37,144 nucleotides of DNA. Origin: an uncultured Roseburia sp. (GTDB taxonomy: Bacteria; Bacillota; Clostridia; Lachnospirales; Lachnospiraceae). Made by a program: the position numbers and the translations under genes. This document shows, one piece after another, positions 23,561 through 31,020 of the stretch; within the stretch, counting starts at the first letter, position 1; each line of letters opens with the position of its first letter. Below the pieces are notes generated by a model. It had not been told where the DNA came from. It worked only from the letters and a program-made list of their open reading frames with translations, and did not search any database. Where the stretch lies: the NCBI GenBank assembly GCA_947088675.1, contig CAMUHN010000030.1, positions 1-37,144 on the forward strand. Reading direction: 5' to 3'.

Positions 23561-23875
23561 TCAGAGCCTGAGTAAAATCAGTTCCGACAGGAACACGACA
23601 AGGCAGGCAGATGCGGATACGACAAGAAGGCTTTTCCCGCGCCATGCCAGTGCAATTCCTGTGAGCAGCGCCGCCCATGCCGACCAGATACTGCCTGTTT
23701 CAGACAGTATGGCGGGAAATGTCATGACGGAGAGCGTCACATAGGGCACATAATATAAAAAAGAACGTATCGTTTTGTTTTTGATCTCTTTTCGGATGAA
23801 AGTAAGCGGCAGCATACGGATCAGATAGGTGACGCCTGCCATCACCAGAATATAAAGATATATTTTAGGATTCAT
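23561..23875 (-). CDS. azlD: AzlD-family branched-chain amino acid exporter small subunit
   Basis: The 104-residue protein has about four hydrophobic segments and the AzlD hallmarks: an early VTYLIRMLPL, FLYYVPYVTLSVMTFPAIL in the middle, and WAALLTGIALAW. AzlD works with AzlC (as BrnE with BrnF) to export valine, leucine, isoleucine and analogues. Its start overlaps the azlC stop by 11 bases, so the two are translationally coupled. Confidence 0.92.
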   Translation of the reverse strand: MNPKIYLYILVMAGVTYLIRMLPLTFIRKEIKNKTIRSFLYYVPYVTLSVMTFPAILSETGSIWSAWAALLTGIALAWRGKSLLVVSASACLVVFLSELILLRL

Positions 23876-24584
23876 CGTCTGGTTCCTCCCTGGGGAATAA
23901 CACGGCAGCTCCTCCGGCGATCAGCACGGTCAGCACAATTGTGCGCGTTCCGGTTGACAGCGAGGATACAAGCGGCAGTTTTGTAAAAAGATAGCTCAGG
24001 CCCATGGAAAGCAGTACAACGCCTGCCAGAATGCGGCTTTTTTTGGCCGGCGGAATAATAATGGCGAGAAACATGCCGTAAAGTCCGACGCTCAACGCCC
24101 GCACAACGGAAGCCGGCAGCAGGCTGCCCATCATTGTGCCAAAGAATGTGCCGACAGACCAGCCCGGAATGGCGACGGCCATTGCGCCGTAGACATACCA
24201 CGGATTTAATTTGCCCGGGACGGAAACGGATATGCCGAAGATCTCATCGGTTACGTCATAACTGATCAGAAAACGGTGGATGAGCGGTGTGTCCGGCGAA
24301 AGTTTCTGGCTGAGCGCACAGGACATCAGCAGGTAGCGGGCGTTTGTGATCAGCTCCATCACGGCGACCTGAAAAAAAGAAGCGCCGGACGCAATCAGCG
24401 TAAATCCCGCAAATTCCCCTGCGGACGCGTTATTTGTAAAACTGGCCAGCATTGCCGCAAACGGAGTGAATCCGGCATTTTTTGCAGCGATGCCGAGCGT
24501 AAACGATACGGCCAGGTAACCGAGCGCGATAGGAATACCATGCTGCATCCCTTTATAAAACCAGGTTTTATTTTCTGACACCAT
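23865..24584 (-). CDS. azlC: AzlC-family branched-chain amino acid exporter large subunit
   Basis: The 239-residue membrane protein shows AzlC features: GMQHGIPIALGYLAVSFTLG near the start, FTNNASAGEFAG, an N-A-R-Y-L-L-M-S segment, DVTDEIFG and a row of C-terminal hydrophobic helices. It is the large subunit of the AzlCD exporter. The minus-strand AAAGG lies 14 bases before the ATG, so the start is less certain than elsewhere; the next codon, GTG, is an alternative. Confidence 0.92.
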   Translation of the reverse strand: MVSENKTWFYKGMQHGIPIALGYLAVSFTLGIAAKNAGFTPFAAMLASFTNNASAGEFAGFTLIASGASFFQVAVMELITNARYLLMSCALSQKLSPDTPLIHRFLISYDVTDEIFGISVSVPGKLNPWYVYGAMAVAIPGWSVGTFFGTMMGSLLPASVVRALSVGLYGMFLAIIIPPAKKSRILAGVVLLSMGLSYLFTKLPLVSSLSTGTRTIVLTVLIAGGAAVLFPREEPDDES

Positions 24585-24625
24585 ATAAGATCATCATGCC
24601 TTTCTTGTGTTTTCCATATTTCCCA

Positions 24626-24654
24626 ACTATACAACAAATTTTTTGATTCGTCCA
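24626..24654 (-). promoter_or_regulatory. Candidate promoter of azlCD
   Basis: On the minus strand TGGACG (24649-24654), a 17-base spacer and TATAGT (24626-24631) precede azlC by about 42 bases. It lies in the 89-base gap between the AraC-type regulator gene and azlC, so azlCD may be transcribed separately. Confidence 0.4.
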
Positions 24655-24673
24655 GCATAAAATGTGCCGCCTT

Positions 24674-25534
24674 TTACCAGGAACGCCTGTATTCTCCCGG
24701 CGTCATCCGTTCAATTTTTTTAAATGCTCTGGAAAAATAATTTGCGTCGGTCATACCGCATTCGTGGCTGATCTCTTCCATAGAAAGATCGGAGAAACGA
24801 AGCAGCTGTTTGGCATGCGTGATGCGTACGGACAACAGGTAGCTGTGAATCGGCATGCCGAACTGATCCTTAAAAATTCTGGCGAGATAAAATTTATTGA
24901 GATAAAAAAGTTCGGACAGGTCGTCCAGTGAAATTTTTTCAGCGTAGTGCAGGTCAAGATACTCTTTGACGGCAGAGAGGCTGCGTTTGCCTGGAGAACC
25001 GTGTGCGTGAAGTTTTGGATTCCAGCTCTCTTCCATTAAGAGTGTTAAAAGTTCCGTCAGTTTTTCACAGATTTTCATATCGCGGATGTATGCGTCGGAG
25101 GAGGCTGTCTCATAGATCTGTGAAAGATTTTTGTCGAAAGCCGTAAAATTTTTTGCATGGAAGCAGGGCGTGCCGCCGCGTTCCGTATATTTTTGATAAA
25201 TTCCGCTCATATTAGAACCATAAAAGTGAACCCATTTTAAACTCCATAATTGCTCGGATGTGCGGTGTGCGTAAGGTTTTTGACAGTCGAGAAAAACGCA
25301 GTCGCCGGCGGTCAGTTTGTGGGAAGTATTTTCATATTCCAGAATACCGCAGCCTCTACAAACAATAAAACAAAGATAGGAGCAAAGGTGTTCCCGTTTA
25401 CTGGTGTGAGGTTTTTGGGCGGTCAGACTTCCGATTTCCTGCAGGTGAATCAGGTTTGTGCGGGCAAAGACAGACGGCGTATACAGAATGCGGTCTGATT
25501 TTACAAGATTTCCGTGAAACAGAGAAGCTTCCAT
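24674..25534 (-). CDS. AraC-family transcriptional regulator with cupin-like sensor domain
   Basis: The 286-residue protein has an N-terminal AraC-type sensing domain (about 1-150, with GILEYENTSHKLTAGDCVFL and a cupin-like strand pattern) and a C-terminal double helix-turn-helix (about 190-286). In the latter, KISLDDLSELFYLNKFYLAR and MEEISHECGMTDANYFSRAF lead to the closing PGEYRR. The longest frame starts at 25609, but AAAGGAG (minus strand, 25543-25549) eight bases upstream fits the ATG at 25534. It lies upstream of azlCD on the same strand and divergent from gmd (158-base gap), so it could control either; the ligand is unknown. Confidence 0.9.
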   Translation of the reverse strand: MEASLFHGNLVKSDRILYTPSVFARTNLIHLQEIGSLTAQKPHTSKREHLCSYLCFIVCRGCGILEYENTSHKLTAGDCVFLDCQKPYAHRTSEQLWSLKWVHFYGSNMSGIYQKYTERGGTPCFHAKNFTAFDKNLSQIYETASSDAYIRDMKICEKLTELLTLLMEESWNPKLHAHGSPGKRSLSAVKEYLDLHYAEKISLDDLSELFYLNKFYLARIFKDQFGMPIHSYLLSVRITHAKQLLRFSDLSMEEISHECGMTDANYFSRAFKKIERMTPGEYRRSW

Positions 25535-25692
25535 AGGCGATACTCCTTTTGCAGATAATTGGAATCTTATTTTACCATAAAAAGTCAATTTTGTGCTATT
25601 ATTTTCCAATTAAAACACTTTATTACAAAATGATACAGGATAAAATAGGAATAGTATTTTGAACAGGCAAACAGGAAAGGGATGGTAAAAAA

Positions 25693-26745
25693 ATGAAAAA
25701 AGCATTGATTACAGGAATTACAGGACAGGACGGTTCTTATCTGGCGGAGTTTTTGCTGGAAAAGGGTTATGAGGTACATGGAATTATACGTCGCGCATCT
25801 ATTTCAAATACGGCAAGAATCGATCATTTAATTGCGGCGGAATCAATTACGCTGCATGAGGGAGATCTCTCGGATTCGTCTTCGCTGATCCGTATAATCT
25901 CGCTGATTCAGCCGGATGAAATCTACAATCTTGCAGCGCAGTCCCATGTGCAGATTTCGTTTGATGTTCCAGAGTATTCCGGTGATGTGGATGCAATCGG
26001 AGTGCTGCGTATCTTAGAGGCGATCCATATGCTCGGGCTTACAAAAAAGACAAGATTCTATCAGGCTTCTACTTCTGAGCTGTTCGGCAAAGTGGAGGAA
26101 GTGCCGCAGAGAGAGACGACGCCTTTTCACCCATACAGCCCATATGCCGTTGCAAAACAGTACGGTTTCTGGATAACCAAAGAATACCGTGATGCGTACG
26201 ATATGTTCGCGGTAAACGGTATTTTATTTAATCATGAGTCGGAGCGGCGCGGAGAGAATTTTGTCACAAGGAAGATTACGCTTGCAGCAGGCAGAATTGC
26301 AGAAGGGCTGCAGGATCATCTGGAGCTTGGAAATATGGACTCACTGCGGGACTGGGGTTATGCAAAAGATTATGTGGAATGTATGTGGCTTATTTTGCAG
26401 CATGATAAACCGGAAGACTTTGTGATCGCAACCGGACAGCAGCATACGGTCAGGGATTTTACGGATAAGGCATTTCGTGCAAACGGGATAGAACTGCGCT
26501 GGGAAGGCGTCGGAATTGACGAAAAAGGCTATGACTGCAAAACGGGTAAAATGCTCGTCTGTGTGAATCCCGATTTCTTCCGCCCGACTGATGTCGACAA
26601 CCTCTGGGGCGACCCGACAAAGGCAAAGACGGTGCTCGGATGGAATCCCCAGAAGACAAGTTATGAGGAACTGGTATGCATAATGGCGGAGCATGACCGT
26701 GCGATTGCCAAAAACGAAGCGAAAATAAAAGCCGCATTGTCTTAA
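25693..26745 (+). CDS. gmd: GDP-mannose 4,6-dehydratase
   Basis: The 350-residue short-chain dehydrogenase/reductase starts with [12 protein letters not shown] (NADP-binding GxxGxxG) and carries STSELFG with the catalytic Ser/Thr-Glu, and [10 protein letters not shown] with the Tyr-Lys pair. [16 protein letters not shown] follows, all specific for GMD. It converts GDP-mannose to GDP-4-keto-6-deoxymannose, the first committed step to GDP-L-fucose. GAAAGGGATGG precedes the ATG. Its stop overlaps an upstream ATG of the next frame (TAATG), and fcl follows with 35 bases between. Confidence 0.95.
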   Translation: MKKALITGITGQDGSYLAEFLLEKGYEVHGIIRRASISNTARIDHLIAAESITLHEGDLSDSSSLIRIISLIQPDEIYNLAAQSHVQISFDVPEYSGDVDAIGVLRILEAIHMLGLTKKTRFYQASTSELFGKVEEVPQRETTPFHPYSPYAVAKQYGFWITKEYRDAYDMFAVNGILFNHESERRGENFVTRKITLAAGRIAEGLQDHLELGNMDSLRDWGYAKDYVECMWLILQHDKPEDFVIATGQQHTVRDFTDKAFRANGIELRWEGVGIDEKGYDCKTGKMLVCVNPDFFRPTDVDNLWGDPTKAKTVLGWNPQKTSYEELVCIMAEHDRAIAKNEAKIKAALS

Positions 26746-26780
26746 TGGAAAGCGGTTGTAGAAAGGATAAGGAAGCAGCA

Positions 26781-27722
26781 ATGGAAAAAAATTCAAAAAT
26801 CTATGTGGCAGGACATCGCGGCATGGTTGGTTCCGCTATCATAAGAGAACTGGAACGTCAGGGCTATCACAATATTATTACACGCACGCACAAGGAGTTA
26901 AATCTATGCCGACAGGAGGAAGTGGAGCGCTTCTTTGCAAAGGAGAAACCGGAATATGTATTTCTCTGTGCGGCGAAAGTAGGGGGAATCGTGGCCAATG
27001 AGAGCGCGCTTGCCGACTTTATGTATGACAATATGACGCTTGAGATGAACGTGATTCATTCGGCATGGCAAAACGGATGCAAAAAGCTGCAGTTTCTGGG
27101 GTCTTCCTGCATTTATCCGCGTATGGCGCCGCAGCCGATGAAAGAGAGCTGCCTGCTCACAAGCGAACTGGAGAAAACAAACGAGGCGTATGCCCTGGCA
27201 AAGATATCCGGTTTAAAATATTGCGAATATTTAAATAAACAGTACGGAACGGATTATATTTCGGTGATGCCGACAAATCTGTATGGGCCTAACGATAATT
27301 ATCACCCGGAGCACAGCCATGTACTGCCGGCGCTCATCCGGCGTTTTCATGAGGCGAAAGTGCAGAATCTTCCCTATGTGACCTGCTGGGGGGACGGAAG
27401 CCCGCTGCGTGAATTTATGTATGTCGATGATATGGCCAATTTATGCGTATTTCTGATGAATCATTACAGCGGGGACGAAACAGTAAACGCGGGTACCGGA
27501 AAAGAGCTGACCATAAAAGAGCTGGCAGAGCTTACGGCGGAGATTATCGGATATACCGGCGAGATTCGCTGGGATACATCGAAACCGAACGGAACGCCAA
27601 GAAAGCTTTTGGACGTATCCAAAGCAAAGGCGCTTGGATGGGAGTATAAAACCGAGCTGCGGGAAGGCATTGCGCTCGCCTATGAGGATTTTTTAAATAA
27701 TCCGATGCGAACAGAACGGTGA
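26781..27722 (+). CDS. fcl: GDP-L-fucose synthase
   Basis: The 313-residue epimerase/reductase has VAGHRGMVGSAI (NADPH site), the SSCIYPRMAPQPM segment containing the active-site Ser and Cys, and YALAKISG with the Tyr/Lys pair. It ends with the ALGWEYKTELREGI region typical of Fcl/WcaG. It turns the GMD product into GDP-L-fucose by 3,5-epimerisation and 4-reduction. A longer frame starts at 26745, overlapping the gmd stop, but AAGGA (26769-26773) seven bases before the ATG at 26781 and homology favour the shorter form. Confidence 0.95.
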   Translation: MEKNSKIYVAGHRGMVGSAIIRELERQGYHNIITRTHKELNLCRQEEVERFFAKEKPEYVFLCAAKVGGIVANESALADFMYDNMTLEMNVIHSAWQNGCKKLQFLGSSCIYPRMAPQPMKESCLLTSELEKTNEAYALAKISGLKYCEYLNKQYGTDYISVMPTNLYGPNDNYHPEHSHVLPALIRRFHEAKVQNLPYVTCWGDGSPLREFMYVDDMANLCVFLMNHYSGDETVNAGTGKELTIKELAELTAEIIGYTGEIRWDTSKPNGTPRKLLDVSKAKALGWEYKTELREGIALAYEDFLNNPMRTER

Positions 27723-27778
27723 TAGTGAAAGATACATTTGATGATTAACGCGGACATAGGAAAGGTAAGGGGATCAAA

Positions 27779-29095
27779 TTGAATATAGTACTGCTGTCAG
27801 GCGGCTCGGGAAAAAGGCTCTGGCCGCTGTCAAACGATATACGTTCCAAGCAGTTTATTAAAATTTTTAAGACAGGCGAAAACGAATACGAATCCATGGT
27901 ACAGCGTGTCTATCGGCAGATCAGAAAAATTGACAGTGACGCGACAGTGACCATAGCGACTTCAAAATCACAGGTGTCGGCAATACACAATCAGCTTGGC
28001 GGCGACGTCGGTATTTCCGTAGAGCCGTGCAGAAGAGATACGTTTCCGGCGATTGCGCTGGCTACGGCATATCTGCATGATGTCAAAGGAGTCTCTTTGG
28101 ATGAGGCTGTTGTGGTCTGTCCGGTAGATCCGTATGTGGAGGACGCATACTTTGAGGCTTTAAAACAGCTCGGAGATCTTGCGGCGAAAGGGGATGCAAA
28201 TCTTGTGCTGATGGGGATCGAGCCGACTTATCCAAGCGAGAAGTACGGTTATATTATCCCGTGCGGCAAAGAGAATATCAGCATGGTCGAATCCTTTAAA
28301 GAAAAACCGGATGCAAAGACGGCGCAGGAATATATCGACCGGGGCGCGCTCTGGAACGGCGGCGTATTTGCCTATCAGTTAAAATATGTTTTAAATAAAG
28401 CGCATGAGCTGATTGCGTTTGAAGATTACTACGATCTGTTTGATAAGTATGCGTCGCTTGAGAAAATAAGTTTTGACTATGCCGTCGCAGAAAAAGAGGA
28501 CAACATACAGGTGATGCGCTACGGCGGGGAGTGGAAAGATATCGGTACCTGGATTACGCTGACCGGGGCGATGGAAGAAACAAGCATCGGGGAGGCCATT
28601 TTAAACAGTGAATGCGATAATGTGCATGTGATCAATGAGCTGAATGTTCCGATTCTTTGTATGGGGTTAAAAGATACGGTTGTATCGGCGAGTCCGGAGG
28701 GGATTCTTGTCTCCAATAAAGATCAGTCCAGTTATATCAAACCGTTTGTGGAGCAGATCAACCAGCAGATTATGTTTGCCGAAAAGTCATGGGGGAGTTT
28801 TCGCGTCCTTGACGTGGAAGAAAACAGCATGACGATTCGGGTTACATTAAATGCAGGCCATCGGATGAATTATCACAGCCATCAGCAAAGAGACGAGGTC
28901 TGGACGATTATTTCCGGCAAAGGAAGAACGATTGTCGACGGCATGGAACAGCCGGTATCGGCCGGGGATGTTGTGACAATGCAGGCGGGATGCCGTCACA
29001 CGATTATTGCGGAAACGGAGTTAAAAGTCATTGAAGTGCAGTTGGGGGAGGAGATCAGCGTTCATGACAAACAGAAATTCAACCTCGAAGAATAA
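27779..29095 (+). CDS. manC: Mannose-1-phosphate guanylyltransferase with C-terminal cupin (type II, ManC-like)
   Basis: The 438-residue protein has an N-terminal nucleotidyltransferase domain (1 to about 270): SGGSGKRLWPLS is the GTP-binding signature, with EPCRRDTFPAIALA and MGIEPTYPSEKYGYI. A C-terminal cupin of the mannose-6-phosphate isomerase type (about 330-430) has NYHSHQQRDEVW. It makes GDP-mannose from mannose-1-phosphate and GTP, and in bifunctional members also isomerises fructose-6-phosphate. The start is TTG, with AAGGGGA (27767-27773) five bases upstream and no ATG in a better position. A dedicated type I isomerase follows, so the cupin half may be redundant. Confidence 0.9.
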   Translation: MNIVLLSGGSGKRLWPLSNDIRSKQFIKIFKTGENEYESMVQRVYRQIRKIDSDATVTIATSKSQVSAIHNQLGGDVGISVEPCRRDTFPAIALATAYLHDVKGVSLDEAVVVCPVDPYVEDAYFEALKQLGDLAAKGDANLVLMGIEPTYPSEKYGYIIPCGKENISMVESFKEKPDAKTAQEYIDRGALWNGGVFAYQLKYVLNKAHELIAFEDYYDLFDKYASLEKISFDYAVAEKEDNIQVMRYGGEWKDIGTWITLTGAMEETSIGEAILNSECDNVHVINELNVPILCMGLKDTVVSASPEGILVSNKDQSSYIKPFVEQINQQIMFAEKSWGSFRVLDVEENSMTIRVTLNAGHRMNYHSHQQRDEVWTIISGKGRTIVDGMEQPVSAGDVVTMQAGCRHTIIAETELKVIEVQLGEEISVHDKQKFNLEE

Positions 29096-30071
29096 GCCGT
29101 TTCTTCTGTCGCCTGCCGGGAAAGATTATATCTGGGGCGGGACGCGCCTAAACGATGATTTTGGAAAACAGATCGATCTGATGCCGCTTGCAGAGACATG
29201 GGAGTGCTCGACACATCCGGACGGGCCGAGCGTCGTTGCAGGCGGGGAACACAAAGGACGTACCTTAACAGAAGTGATCAGAGAACATCCGGAGTACCTG
29301 GGAACCCATCCCAGATCAAAAGGAGAACTGCCGATTCTGATAAAACTGATCGACGCTAAGAGCGACCTGTCCGTTCAGGTGCATCCGGATGACTGCTATG
29401 CCAGGGAGCATGAGAATGGATCTCTCGGCAAGACGGAAATGTGGTATGTGTTGGATGCCGAAAAAAATGCGCGTCTGACTTATGGATTTAAACAGGATTT
29501 AACAAAAGAAACGCTGCGGGAGAGCCTTGCCAGGGGGGATGTGGAGCGATATCTGCAGCGCGTTTTTATCAAAAAGGGCGATGTGTTTTATATCGAGGCG
29601 GGCAGAGTGCATGCGATCGGTGCGGGCGCCCTGATTGCCGAGATTCAGGAAAACTCGAATCTTACTTACCGGTTGTATGATTACGGCCGCGTCGACGGCA
29701 GTGGAAATCCGAGAGAGCTTCACATTGAAAAAGCGCTTGCCGTTGCGGACTTAAAAAGCAGCGACAGGCCGCGCCAGCCGATGCGCGTATTAAGATATCA
29801 GAACGGATGCGCGTCCGAGCTGTTGTGCCGCTGTAAATATTTTCAGGTGGAGCGCCTGCTTCTCCATACCGAGCGCTGCCGCAGTATGGCGGATTTTTGT
29901 ACAGGCCAAAATTCGTTTCATGTATTGCTTTGTGTCAGCGGGTGTGGTATTCTGTTTTCAGAAACAGCGATATCCTTAAATTTTTTTCAGGGAGACTGTA
30001 TCTTTGTGCCGGCGGACTCTGTTCCGCTGAAACTGCATGGCAGGGCGCAGATACTGAATATAAGCTGTTGA
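29064..30071 (+). CDS. manA: Class I mannose-6-phosphate isomerase
   Basis: The 335-residue cupin enzyme has the four zinc ligands of type I phosphomannose isomerases: Q105 and H107 (QVHPDD), E125 (KTEMWY) and H183 (GRVHAIG). It begins with the usual PFLLSPAGKDYIWGGTRL. It interconverts fructose-6-phosphate and mannose-6-phosphate, the entry point to GDP-mannose. The gene overlaps manC by 32 bases; GGAGGAG (29047-29053) lies ten bases before the ATG at 29064, better than the ATG at 29031. With gmd, fcl and manC it completes the GDP-fucose route except phosphomannomutase. Confidence 0.92.
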   Translation: MTNRNSTSKNKPFLLSPAGKDYIWGGTRLNDDFGKQIDLMPLAETWECSTHPDGPSVVAGGEHKGRTLTEVIREHPEYLGTHPRSKGELPILIKLIDAKSDLSVQVHPDDCYAREHENGSLGKTEMWYVLDAEKNARLTYGFKQDLTKETLRESLARGDVERYLQRVFIKKGDVFYIEAGRVHAIGAGALIAEIQENSNLTYRLYDYGRVDGSGNPRELHIEKALAVADLKSSDRPRQPMRVLRYQNGCASELLCRCKYFQVERLLLHTERCRSMADFCTGQNSFHVLLCVSGCGILFSETAISLNFFQGDCIFVPADSVPLKLHGRAQILNISC

Positions 30072-30087
30072 AAAGGAGAAGACCAGG

Positions 30088-30429
30088 ATGATTGAACAGA
30101 AAAACATTGCCGTATGTATTCTTTTATCTATTGTGACATGCGGGATCTACGGGATTTACTGGTTTATTTGCGTTACAAACGATATCAATCAGCTTTCGAA
30201 TGACGTAAATGGGACATCGGGCGGGGTGGCATTTCTGCTGACGCTTGTTACCTGCAATATTTACGGCATTTACTGGGCATACAAGCAGGGAGACAAGATT
30301 GATTTCTGCAAGCGCAACAGAGGAATCCCCTCAGGCAACACAGGCGTGTTATACTTGATACTGACTGTATTTGGGTTATCTATTGTTGCGATGGCGCTGA
30401 TGCAGGATGAAGTGAATAAGCTTGCGTAA
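30088..30429 (+). CDS. DUF4234-type small membrane protein
   Basis: The 113-residue protein has three hydrophobic segments (about 8-28, 46-66 and 86-106). The first two share a near-identical TCGIYGIYW / TCNIYGIYW motif, typical of DUF4234, where the paired helices look like an internal duplication. Function is unknown. AAAAGGAG precedes the ATG. It follows manA by 16 bases and may be in the same transcript, without an evident link to GDP-fucose. Confidence 0.8.
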   Translation: MIEQKNIAVCILLSIVTCGIYGIYWFICVTNDINQLSNDVNGTSGGVAFLLTLVTCNIYGIYWAYKQGDKIDFCKRNRGIPSGNTGVLYLILTVFGLSIVAMALMQDEVNKLA

Positions 30430-30444
30430 GCGCCTGTTTTGAAT

Positions 30445-30816
30445 ATGAAAAGACGGCGTTTGATACGTGTGGCCGTTTATGCCGCCGCCCTGTTGGCGGC
30501 GGGAACGGCATATTATTTCTTTTACCGGTATACCGGTATCGGAATCCCCTGTATTTTTCGTACAGTAACCGGGTTAAAATGTCCGGGCTGCGGCGTGACG
30601 CATATGTTTCGCGCGCTTTTTGAGTTTGATCCGGAAACTGCCTGTGAAGCGAATCCGGTCATTTTTTTGCAGCTGCCGCTTTTTGCCGTACTGCTTGTAA
30701 AAAATACGGTGCAGTATATCCAATGCGGCCGGTATCGGCTCGGAAAGATCGAGCATATGCTGTTGTTTTGCAGTATCGCGGCGCTTCTTGTATTTGGCGT
30801 TGTGCGCAATCTGTAA
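30445..30816 (+). CDS. DUF2752-type small membrane protein
   Basis: The 123-residue protein has an N-terminal hydrophobic segment followed by GIPCIFRTVTGLKCPGCG, THMFRALFEFDPETA and EANPVIF, the DUF2752 signature (CPGCG-x-T and a conserved NP), and two more hydrophobic segments. The CxxC pair could bind metal or form a disulfide. Function is unknown. The frame opens with a TTG at 30439; the ATG at 30445 is preferred, although the ribosome binding site is weak. DUF2752 and DUF4234 proteins are often neighbours in Clostridia, as here. Confidence 0.8.
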   Translation: MKRRRLIRVAVYAAALLAAGTAYYFFYRYTGIGIPCIFRTVTGLKCPGCGVTHMFRALFEFDPETACEANPVIFLQLPLFAVLLVKNTVQYIQCGRYRLGKIEHMLLFCSIAALLVFGVVRNL

Positions 30817-30867
30817 GAAAGTATATTCTGTAAGCGCTCCGCTCTATTTAAGCGTTGCATTTTTGTG

Positions 30868-30900
30868 CAGCTTTCTCTCAAAGAAAGCTGTATTTTTTTT
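30868..30900 (+). terminator. Intrinsic terminator after the DUF2752 gene
   Basis: CAGCTTTCT (30868-30876) pairs with AGAAAGCTG (30882-30890) around a 5-base loop, followed by TA and eight T (30893-30900). It ends the manA-DUF4234-DUF2752 region and isolates the FN3-protein operon. Confidence 0.88.
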
Positions 30901-30945
30901 CTCCTTTTCCGTCTGAAATATTAAAATTTTTTTAAATCTGCGGGA

Positions 30946-30978
30946 TTTTGGCGCCAAAAGAAAAATTTGTGTTACAAT
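30946..30978 (+). promoter_or_regulatory. Palindrome TTTTGGCGCCAAAA and promoter of the FN3-protein operon
   Basis: A perfect 14-base palindrome (30946-30959) overlaps the -35 region; TTGGCG (30948-30953) with a 19-base spacer leads to TACAAT (30973-30978). The leader to the GTG at 31021 is about 36 bases. The palindrome could be an operator that blocks RNA polymerase. A similar stretch lies at 7092-7106 upstream of the VanW operon. Confidence 0.55.
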
Positions 30979-31020
30979 GAAATTATTCTTATGGACTTTT
31001 TCAGACGGGAGGTAGAGAGG

